Below are positions 1-6,729 of a stretch of DNA of 8,750 nt, one piece after another (the stretch's first letter is position 1; every line of letters begins with the position of its first letter). The stretch is taken from positions 1 through 8,750 of the forward strand of contig DMKD01000021.1 in the NCBI GenBank assembly GCA_003454605.1, written 5' to 3'. The notes beneath the pieces were generated by a model. The model searched no databases. It had not been told where the DNA came from and saw only the letters and a list, made by a program, of their open reading frames with translations. The translations under genes and the position numbers were made by a program. The DNA comes from Spirochaeta sp. (lineage in GTDB: Bacteria; Spirochaetota; Spirochaetia; UBA9216).

Positions 1-27
1 AAAAAACTGCTGAAATGCAAATATTTA

Positions 28-945
28 TTATTGAAGTACTAAATTGTTTTTAATTTTTTTTGTGAATGACATGGTATCGACAATAGTTTTGTCAATATAA
101 TCGGCTCCGGAGTCAATCAGAATCTTCCGGTTCAATTTAGCACCCGCGCCCCCCGCCATTATTAAAGGGGGATTCTCCAACTGCCTCAGAGCGGAAATCA
201 GTGAGCAGGCTGAATCTACATTCTCATTCATCGTGACGGAAATTAAAACTAAATTGATTGAAGATGAGGATATGTATTCCTGCAAAGTTCTTCCCGGAAC
301 AGACGACCCAAGATAATAACATTCCCAGCTGTCAATCTCGAGAAAACGGCTCAGCATTTTCAGCCCTATATTATGACCCTCGCCCGCTGAGGTTAATAGT
401 GCTGCTTTAGCGACGGGGGTATCATTCACAGTAGCATAGCTTTGGAGGATAAACATCGCCTGGACTACAGTCATACTGAGTTGATGTTCCATGGCTTCAT
501 TATACCTTCCCTCCGCCCATCTTCTACCTGCCTCTGAAAGCGATGCCTCGAGGAGATCTATCAGAACCTGTTCTTCAGAGTATCCCGATTTATATAGAGA
601 AATGATCATGTCTACAGCCTTCCTGCTGGAATTCAGAGCTTTATCCATGAACTCATCTCTCTTTGTACCGAGTATTGAAGGCTGGTAGCTGAACATGGAT
701 GGCGGGCGTTCAACAGCTTCTTCAGTGCTGAGTTCCCGGCCGAGAAGATTATCCATAGTTACATTGAATATATCGGCAAGCCTGATGAGTATTTCTTCAT
801 CGGGGAATCTTTGTCCGTTTTCATAATTCGCAATTGTTGTTTGACCGACACCAAGCATTTCAGCAAGGCTGCTCTGTGTCATCTTTTTCTGTCTTCGAAG
901 TGTTTTTAACTGGAATTTAAGTCCGTTATAGCTACTCATGATCAT
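28..945 (-). CDS. XRE-family transcriptional regulator with CarH/LitR-like cobalamin-binding (B12 photoreceptor-type) module
   Basis: Numbering is from the ATG at 945. Residues about 9-69 form an XRE/Cro-type helix-turn-helix (RRQKKMTQSSLAEMLGVGQ, then TTIANYENG). A polar linker follows, then a helical bundle (about 97-171) with W143-x9-E153-H154, the signature of CarH/LitR domains where it caps the adenosyl group of AdoCbl. Residues about 179-305 form a Rossmann-like B12-binding domain with E189-G-H191-x-x-G194 (H191 the expected lower cobalt ligand), S236-x-T and G265-G266. Known CarH/LitR proteins carry MerR-type helix-turn-helix domains, so this pairing is unusual. The position after the Trp is Ala144, where Thermus CarH has the His that ligates cobalt after light. 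It is divergent from an RND efflux operon and probably controls it and itself (inference). An in-frame TTG at 957 and ATG at 939 are alternative starts; none has a clear Shine-Dalgarno. The TTG start would place codons inside operator A. Confidence 0.9.
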   Translation of the reverse strand: MIMSSYNGLKFQLKTLRRQKKMTQSSLAEMLGVGQTTIANYENGQRFPDEEILIRLADIFNVTMDNLLGRELSTEEAVERPPSMFSYQPSILGTKRDEFMDKALNSSRKAVDMIISLYKSGYSEEQVLIDLLEASLSEAGRRWAEGRYNEAMEHQLSMTVVQAMFILQSYATVNDTPVAKAALLTSAGEGHNIGLKMLSRFLEIDSWECYYLGSSVPGRTLQEYISSSSINLVLISVTMNENVDSACSLISALRQLENPPLIMAGGAGAKLNRKILIDSGADYIDKTIVDTMSFTKKIKNNLVLQ

Positions 946-949
946 AAAA

Positions 950-966
950 TAGCACAAAACGTGGTA
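950..966. promoter_or_regulatory. Operator-like palindrome A
   Basis: The 17-bp sequence TAGCACAAAACGTGGTA has the dyad form TA-N-CAC-N5-GTG-N-TA and matches palindrome B at 15 of 17 positions. It ends four bases from the ATG of the regulator, so it lies in that gene's 5' untranslated region or promoter. The likely ligand is the adjacent XRE-type regulator binding as a dimer, giving autoregulation. Symmetry and repetition are seen directly; the binding protein is inferred. Confidence 0.6.
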
Positions 967-983
967 AAAGTAAAGAAAAAGAT

Positions 984-1012
984 AATATAAAGCTTGATTA
1001 ACACAAAAAGTG
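984..1012 (-). promoter_or_regulatory. Weak candidate promoter of the regulator gene
   Basis: On the minus strand a -10-like TATATT (989 down to 984), overlapping TATTAT (987 down to 982), lies about 40 bases before the regulator's ATG. The box 17 bp upstream of TATATT reads CACTTT, a poor -35 that falls inside palindrome B. If this is used, transcription would begin near 975-978 and palindrome A would lie just downstream of the start. The poor -35 keeps confidence low. Confidence 0.25.
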
Positions 1013-1027
1013 GTATTATTATATAAA
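994..1027 (+). promoter_or_regulatory. Probable sigma70-type promoter of the efflux operon
   Basis: Two overlapping registers fit. TTGATT (994-999) is 17 bp from TATTAT (1017-1022), and TTAACA (998-1003) is 18 bp from TATAAA (1022-1027). Either would start transcription about 10-20 bases before the Shine-Dalgarno of the first efflux gene, and in both palindrome B lies between or across the promoter boxes. Confidence 0.5.
999..1015. promoter_or_regulatory. Operator-like palindrome B in the efflux operon promoter
   Basis: TAACACAAAAAGTGGTA repeats the dyad TA-N-CAC-N5-GTG-N-TA of palindrome A, 49 bp away in the same orientation. It overlaps the spacer and -35 region of the best plus-strand promoter candidate, and also covers the position where a -35 box for the divergent regulator would sit (about 1007-1012). 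A protein bound here would be expected to block the efflux operon, and perhaps both promoters. The function as an operator is inferred from position and repetition. Confidence 0.62.
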
Positions 1028-1040
1028 TAAGAGTAAAAAA

Positions 1041-1046
1041 AGGAGA
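1041..1046 (+). promoter_or_regulatory. Shine-Dalgarno site of the first efflux gene
   Basis: AGGAGA lies five bases before the ATG at 1052. Another ATG at 1048 is only one base from the site and opens a different frame without the adaptor sequence, so the spacing favours 1052. Confidence 0.75.
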
Positions 1047-1051
1047 GATGA

Positions 1052-2140
1052 ATGAAATCAAGAAGAATAATTTTAATTGTTATAATAATAATGCTGGCAG
1101 CAGCTGTATCTTTTTTTCTATTAAGACCGGATACCTCTGATGAAAATTCTGCAGCATCTCTATATGTTCCCGAAGAACCTGCAATAGCAGTAGAAGCCGC
1201 CAGAGCCGAAATGGGAATGGTTATTCCTTCAATTCAATCATCAGGCTTGATAAGAGGCAGCAATGAAGCCGTGATAATTTCAGAGACCAGGGGGGTAATT
1301 GTTGAAGTTTACAGTAAGATAGGAGCTTTTATTAATGAAGGAGATCCAATATTAAGTGTAGACAGCAATGTGGCAGAATTATCAATGTATCAGTCAGAGC
1401 AGCAGTTTCGAAGCGCGGAGATAGATTATGCATCGGTTAAAAGAGCCTATGATCGCGATTCAGCAAGTGAAGCTGAAATGCTCAGGGCTAAGAGTCAACT
1501 GGCAGGAGCCGAGGCTGCTTATAAGGATTCAGTAAAAAGATTTGAGAACTCTACCGTTAAAGCGCCTTTTTCCGGTTTCCTCGCAGATTTAGAGAGCAGT
1601 CTCAGTCAGGGGAATTATATTAATGAAGGGACAAGAATCGGCAAGGTTATAGACCTTTCAAGTGTCAGAGTTGATCTTTTTCTCGGAGATGATGAGGTCA
1701 GCAAGATTAAAACTGGAGATCCTGTATTGATAGAGGCTATTGGAAACACCCTTGATGGAAAAGTATCCGCAATTGCCCTGTCAAGCGACAGAGCTACCGG
1801 CAGTTTCAGGGTCATCGTTGAGGCTGTAAATCCATATGGAGTTGAGATGCGTTCCGGTTTCTCAGCCGATGTCCGGATAATGAGCTCTGATAGAACTGAA
1901 ACTATCATTGTTCCCAGTTCAGCGGTATTCAATGTGGGTGGAGATGACTGGGTTTACGTTGTCAAAGATGATACAGCGTTGTTACGAAGGGTTGAAAGAG
2001 GTCTTGTCTCCGGAAATAGACAGGAAATTCTTGAAGGCCTGGTCCCCGGTGAAACCGTATTGACAACCGGTTTTAAAAGTATGAGTGATGGTGCAGCTGT
2101 GATTCCTAGCTATGTTGATTCGGCTGGAGGTGCACAATGA
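1052..2140 (+). CDS. RND efflux periplasmic adaptor subunit (HlyD/AcrA-type membrane fusion protein)
   Basis: This 362-residue protein bridges the inner-membrane pump and the outer-membrane channel in a tripartite efflux complex. A hydrophobic anchor spans about residues 5-24; there is no cysteine, so it is not a lipoprotein and is probably held by an uncleaved N-terminal helix or processed as a signal peptide. Two half-lipoyl segments, about 72-105 (SETRGVIVEVYSKIGAFINE, then GDPIL) and 168-205 (VKAPFSGFLADLESSLSQG), flank a helical hairpin at about 106-166. A beta-barrel domain (about 205-280) and a membrane-proximal domain (about 285-350, with EGLVPGETVLTTGFKSMSDG) follow. The length is normal for the family. 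It is the first gene of the operon, with a good Shine-Dalgarno, and its TGA overlaps the next ATG. The exported substrate cannot be told from the sequence. Confidence 0.93.
   Translation: MKSRRIILIVIIIMLAAAVSFFLLRPDTSDENSAASLYVPEEPAIAVEAARAEMGMVIPSIQSSGLIRGSNEAVIISETRGVIVEVYSKIGAFINEGDPILSVDSNVAELSMYQSEQQFRSAEIDYASVKRAYDRDSASEAEMLRAKSQLAGAEAAYKDSVKRFENSTVKAPFSGFLADLESSLSQGNYINEGTRIGKVIDLSSVRVDLFLGDDEVSKIKTGDPVLIEAIGNTLDGKVSAIALSSDRATGSFRVIVEAVNPYGVEMRSGFSADVRIMSSDRTETIIVPSSAVFNVGGDDWVYVVKDDTALLRRVERGLVSGNRQEILEGLVPGETVLTTGFKSMSDGAAVIPSYVDSAGGAQ
2126..2140 (+). promoter_or_regulatory. Ribosome binding site and ATGA overlap, adaptor to permease
   Basis: GGAGGT at 2126-2131 lies inside the end of the adaptor gene, five bases before the permease ATG at 2137. 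The bases ATGA (2137-2140) are both the permease start and the adaptor stop, so the two are probably translationally coupled. Confidence 0.8.
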
Positions 2141-5100
2141 CAATTGGTAAATTTTCAGTATCAAACAATGTGCTGCTGACAATATTAATGGTCACGCTCC
2201 TGATCTTGGGAGCCTTCAGCATGCTTCAGCTTCCACGAGAGCAGTTTTCCGAAGTGCCATTCTACTGGGCTAACATCATAGTTCCCTATCCGGGTGTAGC
2301 CGCTGAAGATGTAGAATCTTCTATTACAGTAAAGGTCGAAAACGAGATGAATGGTCTCAATGACCTTGAACGAATCCAATCTGTAAGCAGTGAAGGTCTC
2401 AGCGTAGTCAGGGTTGAATTTGATGACGGCATAAACGACCAGCAGTTCAGAACCCTTTTTCAGGATGTTCAGACCCGCCTTTCAAGAGTTGATCTTCCCG
2501 AAGGAGCTCTTACACCACTTGTTGATGATTTTTCATCATCAGATTTTCTTCCGGTCGTAGAGGCTGTAATCTATGGAGATGTAGATTACAGTACTCTCGT
2601 TGCAGCAGCAGCGGATCTGTCGGCTCAGATTGAAAACGTCACTGATGTTTCGGGCATTGAGGCGGTTGGTGAGCGGGAAAGAAAGATATTCATCAAGGCT
2701 GAGAAATCACGTATGGAAGCCTACGGAATCTCATTAAATGAGATTATCAGGGCGGTCCAGAATAATACAGGCAACTTTCCAGGCGGAAGCTTTTCTGATG
2801 CCGATAGAGAATACTTTTTAAGAACAATAGGCGAGGTCAAAGACTCCAGTGACCTTTCAAATCTTATTGTCAGAAGAACTTCTGATACCGGCTCTCTAAG
2901 GATTGCCGATGTTGCAGAAGTCGTTGAGGAATATGAAAGAAACGGAGACTATGCACGCTATAATTCAGAGAAAGCCGTCATTCTCCGTGTAGCCAAGGTT
3001 CCGAGGGGAAACTCAGTAACCGTAGCTGACGGAGTTAAATCCATTGTATCAGCAGTTGACACCGGCAAGTACCCTGGTGTCAGTTTTGCAATTCAGAATG
3101 ATTCGACCATACAGATTAGCGACAGTATCGGCGTTCTCCTCAATAACGCTCTGCTTGGTTTGCTTCTTCTCGTCATCATTCTATTCTTTTTTATAGGGCT
3201 TAGAAATGCTCTGATGACAGCAATAGGAATCCCAGTAACCTTTGCAATTACATTCATAATACTTGATTACTTTGGAGAAACATTTAACACTAACACTCTC
3301 TTCGGGCTTGTTCTGGTCTTAGGCCTTGTCGTCGATCATGCTATTGTAATTATTGAAAACAGTTATAGGATGCAGCAGACCGGCCTCTCAAGACGGGATG
3401 CAGCGGTTAAGGGTGTAAATCAGGTTGTTGTTCCAATTATAGCGGCTACAGCGACAACAATAGCAGCCTTCCTTCCCTTGATGCTTCTTCCGGGAACGAT
3501 AGGCAAGTTCCTGAGAGTGATTCCTTTGACGGTATCTATAGCACTTGCTGCATCAACCTTTGAAGCTATATTTTTTATTCCAAGTCATTATTCAGAATGG
3601 CCGGGAGGATTGAAACCCCAAAAAAAAGATTGGTTCGCATCTTTTAAAAAAGTTTATCAGAAATTTATCACAGCTGCTTATAACAGAAAGAAAACAGTTC
3701 TTCTCGGTTTTTCTGTATTCCTGATTGGTTCATTATCACTCGTTCCCTTTCTTGGGCAGGACCTGTTCAGCGCAGAAGATTTCACATTGTTTTATATCGA
3801 CATTGAGATGGCTCCGGGAACCACCCTTGAGAAAACTACAGCAGTCGTAACCGAAATCGAAAAGAAGATCGAACCATCTATAGGTAACGGAGAGATAGTT
3901 TCTATTACCTCCAGCGTAGGCTTTGCAGGAGGAAGTTCCGGCAATTCTACAGGGAACAATATTGCACAGATAGTTGTAGATCTTGCTGAACGAAAAGAAG
4001 GGCGAACGCGTTCTATAGCCAGAATCATGGATGATGCAAGGGGCGTCGTACTCGAAATCCCCGGACCTGAGCAGGTTCTGTTTAGGAAGGCTACAAACGG
4101 TCCGCCCGTTGAACAGGCATTCAACATCAGGCTTGAAGGTGATAACTATCAGAATCTGGAAAGGGTTTCATCCCTGCTTCAGCAGCGTCTGCGGGAGTCG
4201 GATAATCTTATCAATGTAAAGGATAACCTGGAGGTAGGTAAACCGGAGGTCAGACTCGTAATCAACGGTGAGCGTGCTACAGCTTTAGGCCTTTCAGCCT
4301 TTGAAATAGGTAATTTTGTCCGAGCATCATTTGACGGTATTACTGCTACTACTATCTTTAAAAATAATGAAGAGGAAGACGTTGTAGTAAAATATGATCT
4401 CGACGCTGATTCCCGGTTTGAGACTATCAGTCAAATGAAGATCCCTACAGCAGATGGAAGACTTATACCCTTCAGCGCTGTAGGAAGCCTCATTCAGGAT
4501 ACAGGTGTTGCATCAATAAAGAGGGTAGACGGAAAGAGGGAAATTACTATTTCGGCCGATGCCTATGATGATGCTTTCGTTCCTGAGACAAATGATGATA
4601 TAAAAAACTATTTTAACTCTCAGCTGAAACCTGTATATGGAGATGTTAATCTCAAGGTAGGCGGAGAATTCGCAGAATTATCAAACCTGATAATTCAGAT
4701 CTTAAGACTTTTTCTGATTGGTGGATTTTTAATCTATCTCATCCTCGGTGCGCAGTTTAAATCTTTTACACAGCCTTTGATAATTATGCTTACGGTACCT
4801 TTTTCATTCGCAGGAGTTATTCTATACCTTGCTGTGTCAGGGACTCCATTTTCCACTACAGTTCTATATGCTGCTGTAGCACTTGCAGGAATTGCTGTGA
4901 ATGACTCTATCGTACTGGTAAGTTTTATCAATGAATTGAAAGCTGAGGGCCGCAAGACGGCGGAAGCTGTAATTGAGGCTGCATCAACCAGGCTTAGACC
5001 GATAATATTGACCTCAGTTACAACTATAGCCGGACTTCTTCCGACTGCTGTCGGAATTGGAGGACGCTCTGTTGTCTGGCAGCCGATGGCTACAACGATA

Positions 5101-5184
5101 GTATTCGGACTAATCTTCTCAACAGTCACAGCGCTGATCTTTATACCGGCGCTCTACGGTACACTCTATGGAGGTAAAAAATGA
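2137..5184 (+). CDS. RND-family efflux permease (AcrB/HAE1-like inner-membrane pump subunit)
   Basis: The 1015-residue length and twofold architecture are those of the hydrophobe/amphiphile RND pumps. TM1 is at about 11-31, followed by PREQFSEVPFYW and a large periplasmic loop. Five or six helices lie at about 332-480, TM7 at about 518-538, a second periplasmic loop, then helices at about 850-1008. The TM4 motif reads GLVVDHAIVIIEN: the first relay aspartate (AcrB D407) is kept as D400, and the second (D408) is H401. In TM10, GIAVNDSIVLVSF replaces AcrB's Lys940 with N922 and has D923 next to it. The arginine region RLRPIILTS (952-960) is conserved. It would use the proton, or possibly sodium, gradient to export amphiphilic compounds. 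Substrate specificity cannot be assigned. It overlaps both operon neighbours by four bases. Confidence 0.95.
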   Translation: MTIGKFSVSNNVLLTILMVTLLILGAFSMLQLPREQFSEVPFYWANIIVPYPGVAAEDVESSITVKVENEMNGLNDLERIQSVSSEGLSVVRVEFDDGINDQQFRTLFQDVQTRLSRVDLPEGALTPLVDDFSSSDFLPVVEAVIYGDVDYSTLVAAAADLSAQIENVTDVSGIEAVGERERKIFIKAEKSRMEAYGISLNEIIRAVQNNTGNFPGGSFSDADREYFLRTIGEVKDSSDLSNLIVRRTSDTGSLRIADVAEVVEEYERNGDYARYNSEKAVILRVAKVPRGNSVTVADGVKSIVSAVDTGKYPGVSFAIQNDSTIQISDSIGVLLNNALLGLLLLVIILFFFIGLRNALMTAIGIPVTFAITFIILDYFGETFNTNTLFGLVLVLGLVVDHAIVIIENSYRMQQTGLSRRDAAVKGVNQVVVPIIAATATTIAAFLPLMLLPGTIGKFLRVIPLTVSIALAASTFEAIFFIPSHYSEWPGGLKPQKKDWFASFKKVYQKFITAAYNRKKTVLLGFSVFLIGSLSLVPFLGQDLFSAEDFTLFYIDIEMAPGTTLEKTTAVVTEIEKKIEPSIGNGEIVSITSSVGFAGGSSGNSTGNNIAQIVVDLAERKEGRTRSIARIMDDARGVVLEIPGPEQVLFRKATNGPPVEQAFNIRLEGDNYQNLERVSSLLQQRLRESDNLINVKDNLEVGKPEVRLVINGERATALGLSAFEIGNFVRASFDGITATTIFKNNEEEDVVVKYDLDADSRFETISQMKIPTADGRLIPFSAVGSLIQDTGVASIKRVDGKREITISADAYDDAFVPETNDDIKNYFNSQLKPVYGDVNLKVGGEFAELSNLIIQILRLFLIGGFLIYLILGAQFKSFTQPLIIMLTVPFSFAGVILYLAVSGTPFSTTVLYAAVALAGIAVNDSIVLVSFINELKAEGRKTAEAVIEAASTRLRPIILTSVTTIAGLLPTAVGIGGRSVVWQPMATTIVFGLIFSTVTALIFIPALYGTLYGGKK
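5170..5184 (+). promoter_or_regulatory. Ribosome binding site and ATGA overlap, permease to outer-membrane factor
   Basis: GGAGGT at 5170-5175 precedes the ATG at 5181 by five bases, and ATGA (5181-5184) is shared by the start of the channel gene and the stop of the permease. This is the same arrangement as the upstream junction. Confidence 0.8.
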
Positions 5185-6668
5185 GAATCAAAACTAACAG
5201 CATACTAATAATGATTTTTATCATTTTGATAATCCCGGCACTGCAGGTAGCAGCTGAACAACTGAAACTGAGTGAACTTGTTCGCAATGCACTGGATGAG
5301 AATATTGATATTCTTTCCTCTTCTCTTGATGTGGAGGCTGAACGCTTAAGGTATGAATCTGCAAAATCAGGTAATCTCCCGTCACTCGGATTCACAACTG
5401 ATTCAGGCAATAACACCCTCTATTCGTTTTCAAGGGGTGATGAAGTCTCATTGACAAATTTTCCCCCGGAGTCGGAGCTCTATACCCGTCATAAAGTAGG
5501 CGGGGGATTGAGTCTGGGAGTAAATATTCCTACCGGTGGTTCATTGAGCCTTACGGGAGCGGGAAGTTTGGGGTTCTCACTGGCTGACTCAGCTGATGAG
5601 TGGAACTACATTGTTAACCCTGCCTTATCACTCTACTTCAGGCAACCTCTTTTTACAGACCGATTGACCGGTTCTCCGATTCGATTCGACAGCATGAATC
5701 TGGCGGATGAGTTTGCCGGACTTGCCCTAGTTCAATCGGAAATAGCGAGTACTTCGATAGAAAATAATCTGATAATAGCGATATTGAGAACGTCTCTGGT
5801 TCTTAATAATCTTCGAAATACCTATGAACTTCTTACCGATCGTCTCGACCTAGCTCAACGGCGTTTAGAGTTGGCATTTGAAGATGAAGCAGCCGGTCGA
5901 TTAAACAGTCTGGATAGACTAGCCGAGGAACTTCTGATTAGGCGTCAGCAGGAAGCCTTGATTGAACTGGAATTCCAGATTGAATCAGCAGAATTAGATT
6001 TACAGCAGTTAAGCGGTGTTGATAATATTAATAGAAAAACCATAAACCTTAATCTGGATTCCATCCGCTCTGCTATGGATGTGGACCCGTTAAACAATTT
6101 CAATGTAGCATCCTCCGAAGCTGCCAGGCGCAGCCTAGAGCTGGCCGGAACGGTGGTTCCCAGTGGAAATGAGCCGGTTGTTGAGGTTTCAGGTCTTATA
6201 AGAAGAGCAGATCAGGATGAAGCAGGAACTATCTCTGATGCTTTCAATGATGCAGGTTCTTCTGAAATGAATATAAGCCTGTCTATGGCTGTTTCTTTTG
6301 ATATCGTTGACTGGGGACAGGCAGCCGAACAAAGAGAAGCAGAACAGGCCTCCCTGCTTGCTGCCGGTAAACGCCTGGAAGCAGCTGAGTACAATGCGAG
6401 GCTTCAGACCTTGTCGGCGATGAGAAACCTGGAGCTGATTGAAGAAAAATTCGTACTCCTGCAAAGGGGCTATGAATATGATGAGTCACTGCTTGAGCGT
6501 GAGCAGGTTCGATTTGAGGCAGGATTAACCTCAGAGCTGGCACTCGAAACCATTAAACTGGATCGTAAAGAACGTGAATACCAGATAATGCAGCTGAATG
6601 ATGAAAAATCTCTTGCGCTGTTTGAACTTTACAACAGCGGAGGAATAGAGCTTAAACAGCTTTTCTAA
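5181..6668 (+). CDS. TolC-family outer-membrane efflux channel (OEP)
   Basis: This 495-residue protein is expected to form the trimeric outer-membrane channel and periplasmic tunnel of the pump. Residues 1-25 are a signal peptide (hydrophobic core MIFIILIIPALQ, likely cleavage after VAA). The mature start, EQLKLSELVRNALDENIDIL, is the usual first helix of the OEP repeat. A Gly/Ser-rich beta segment at about 108-160 (GGGLSLGVNIPTGG, LSLYFRQPLF) matches the membrane hairpin of the first repeat. Long coiled helices rich in Leu, Glu, Arg and Gln follow (about 185-275). The second repeat has a beta segment near 360-378 (NISLSMAVSFDIVDWGQAAE) and helices to the end. Overall similarity to TolC is structural rather than close. 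Operon position behind a matching adaptor and permease supports the role. Confidence 0.9.
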   Translation: MRIKTNSILIMIFIILIIPALQVAAEQLKLSELVRNALDENIDILSSSLDVEAERLRYESAKSGNLPSLGFTTDSGNNTLYSFSRGDEVSLTNFPPESELYTRHKVGGGLSLGVNIPTGGSLSLTGAGSLGFSLADSADEWNYIVNPALSLYFRQPLFTDRLTGSPIRFDSMNLADEFAGLALVQSEIASTSIENNLIIAILRTSLVLNNLRNTYELLTDRLDLAQRRLELAFEDEAAGRLNSLDRLAEELLIRRQQEALIELEFQIESAELDLQQLSGVDNINRKTINLNLDSIRSAMDVDPLNNFNVASSEAARRSLELAGTVVPSGNEPVVEVSGLIRRADQDEAGTISDAFNDAGSSEMNISLSMAVSFDIVDWGQAAEQREAEQASLLAAGKRLEAAEYNARLQTLSAMRNLELIEEKFVLLQRGYEYDESLLEREQVRFEAGLTSELALETIKLDRKEREYQIMQLNDEKSLALFELYNSGGIELKQLF

Positions 6669-6672
6669 TAAA

Positions 6673-6699
6673 TGTATGAGCCGTATTATCGGTGATACA
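6673..6699 (+). terminator. Weak hairpin between the channel gene and the next gene
   Basis: TGTAT (6673-6677) pairs with ATACA (6695-6699) and CCG (6681-6683) with CGG (6690-6692) around a six-base loop, with unpaired bases between the two helices. No T-run follows immediately, so efficient termination is unlikely. It may thin transcription into the following gene or protect the 3' end of the efflux message. Confidence 0.25.
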
Positions 6700-6714
6700 T
6701 ATTATAAATAATAT
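6686..6714 (+). promoter_or_regulatory. Weak candidate promoter upstream of the barrel-protein gene
   Basis: TTATCG (6686-6691) and TAATAT (6709-6714) are 17 bp apart in an AT-rich gap. The gene's Shine-Dalgarno, AGGAG (6719-6723), lies six bases before its ATG, so a start from this promoter would leave a very short leader. Neither TTATCG nor the AT-rich setting is distinctive, and read-through from the efflux operon is equally possible. Confidence 0.22.
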
Positions 6715-6729
6715 TTTTAGGAGTAAAAA

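Noticed and set aside
1..27. Terminator for the minus-strand regulator
   Set aside because: The 27 bases left of the stop codon hold no convincing hairpin; any terminator lies outside the window.
491..688. Plus-strand open frame of 65 codons
   Set aside because: It is antisense to the regulator's linker and helical bundle, has no ribosome binding site and the product has no recognisable feature.
946..1051. Cobalamin riboswitch in the divergent intergenic region
   Set aside because: The interval is only about 106 bases, too short for a standard cobalamin riboswitch, and I see no B12-box-like element; the palindromes explain the structure better.
1052..1165. Lipoprotein signal in the membrane fusion protein
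   Set aside because: The N-terminal hydrophobic segment is not followed by a cysteine, and no lipobox can be drawn.
3792..5129. Minus-strand open frames at 3792-4127 and 4734-5129
   Set aside because: They lie opposite strongly conserved RND permease sequence, have no ribosome binding sites and encode low-complexity Ser/Thr/Ile-rich products with no recognisable domain.
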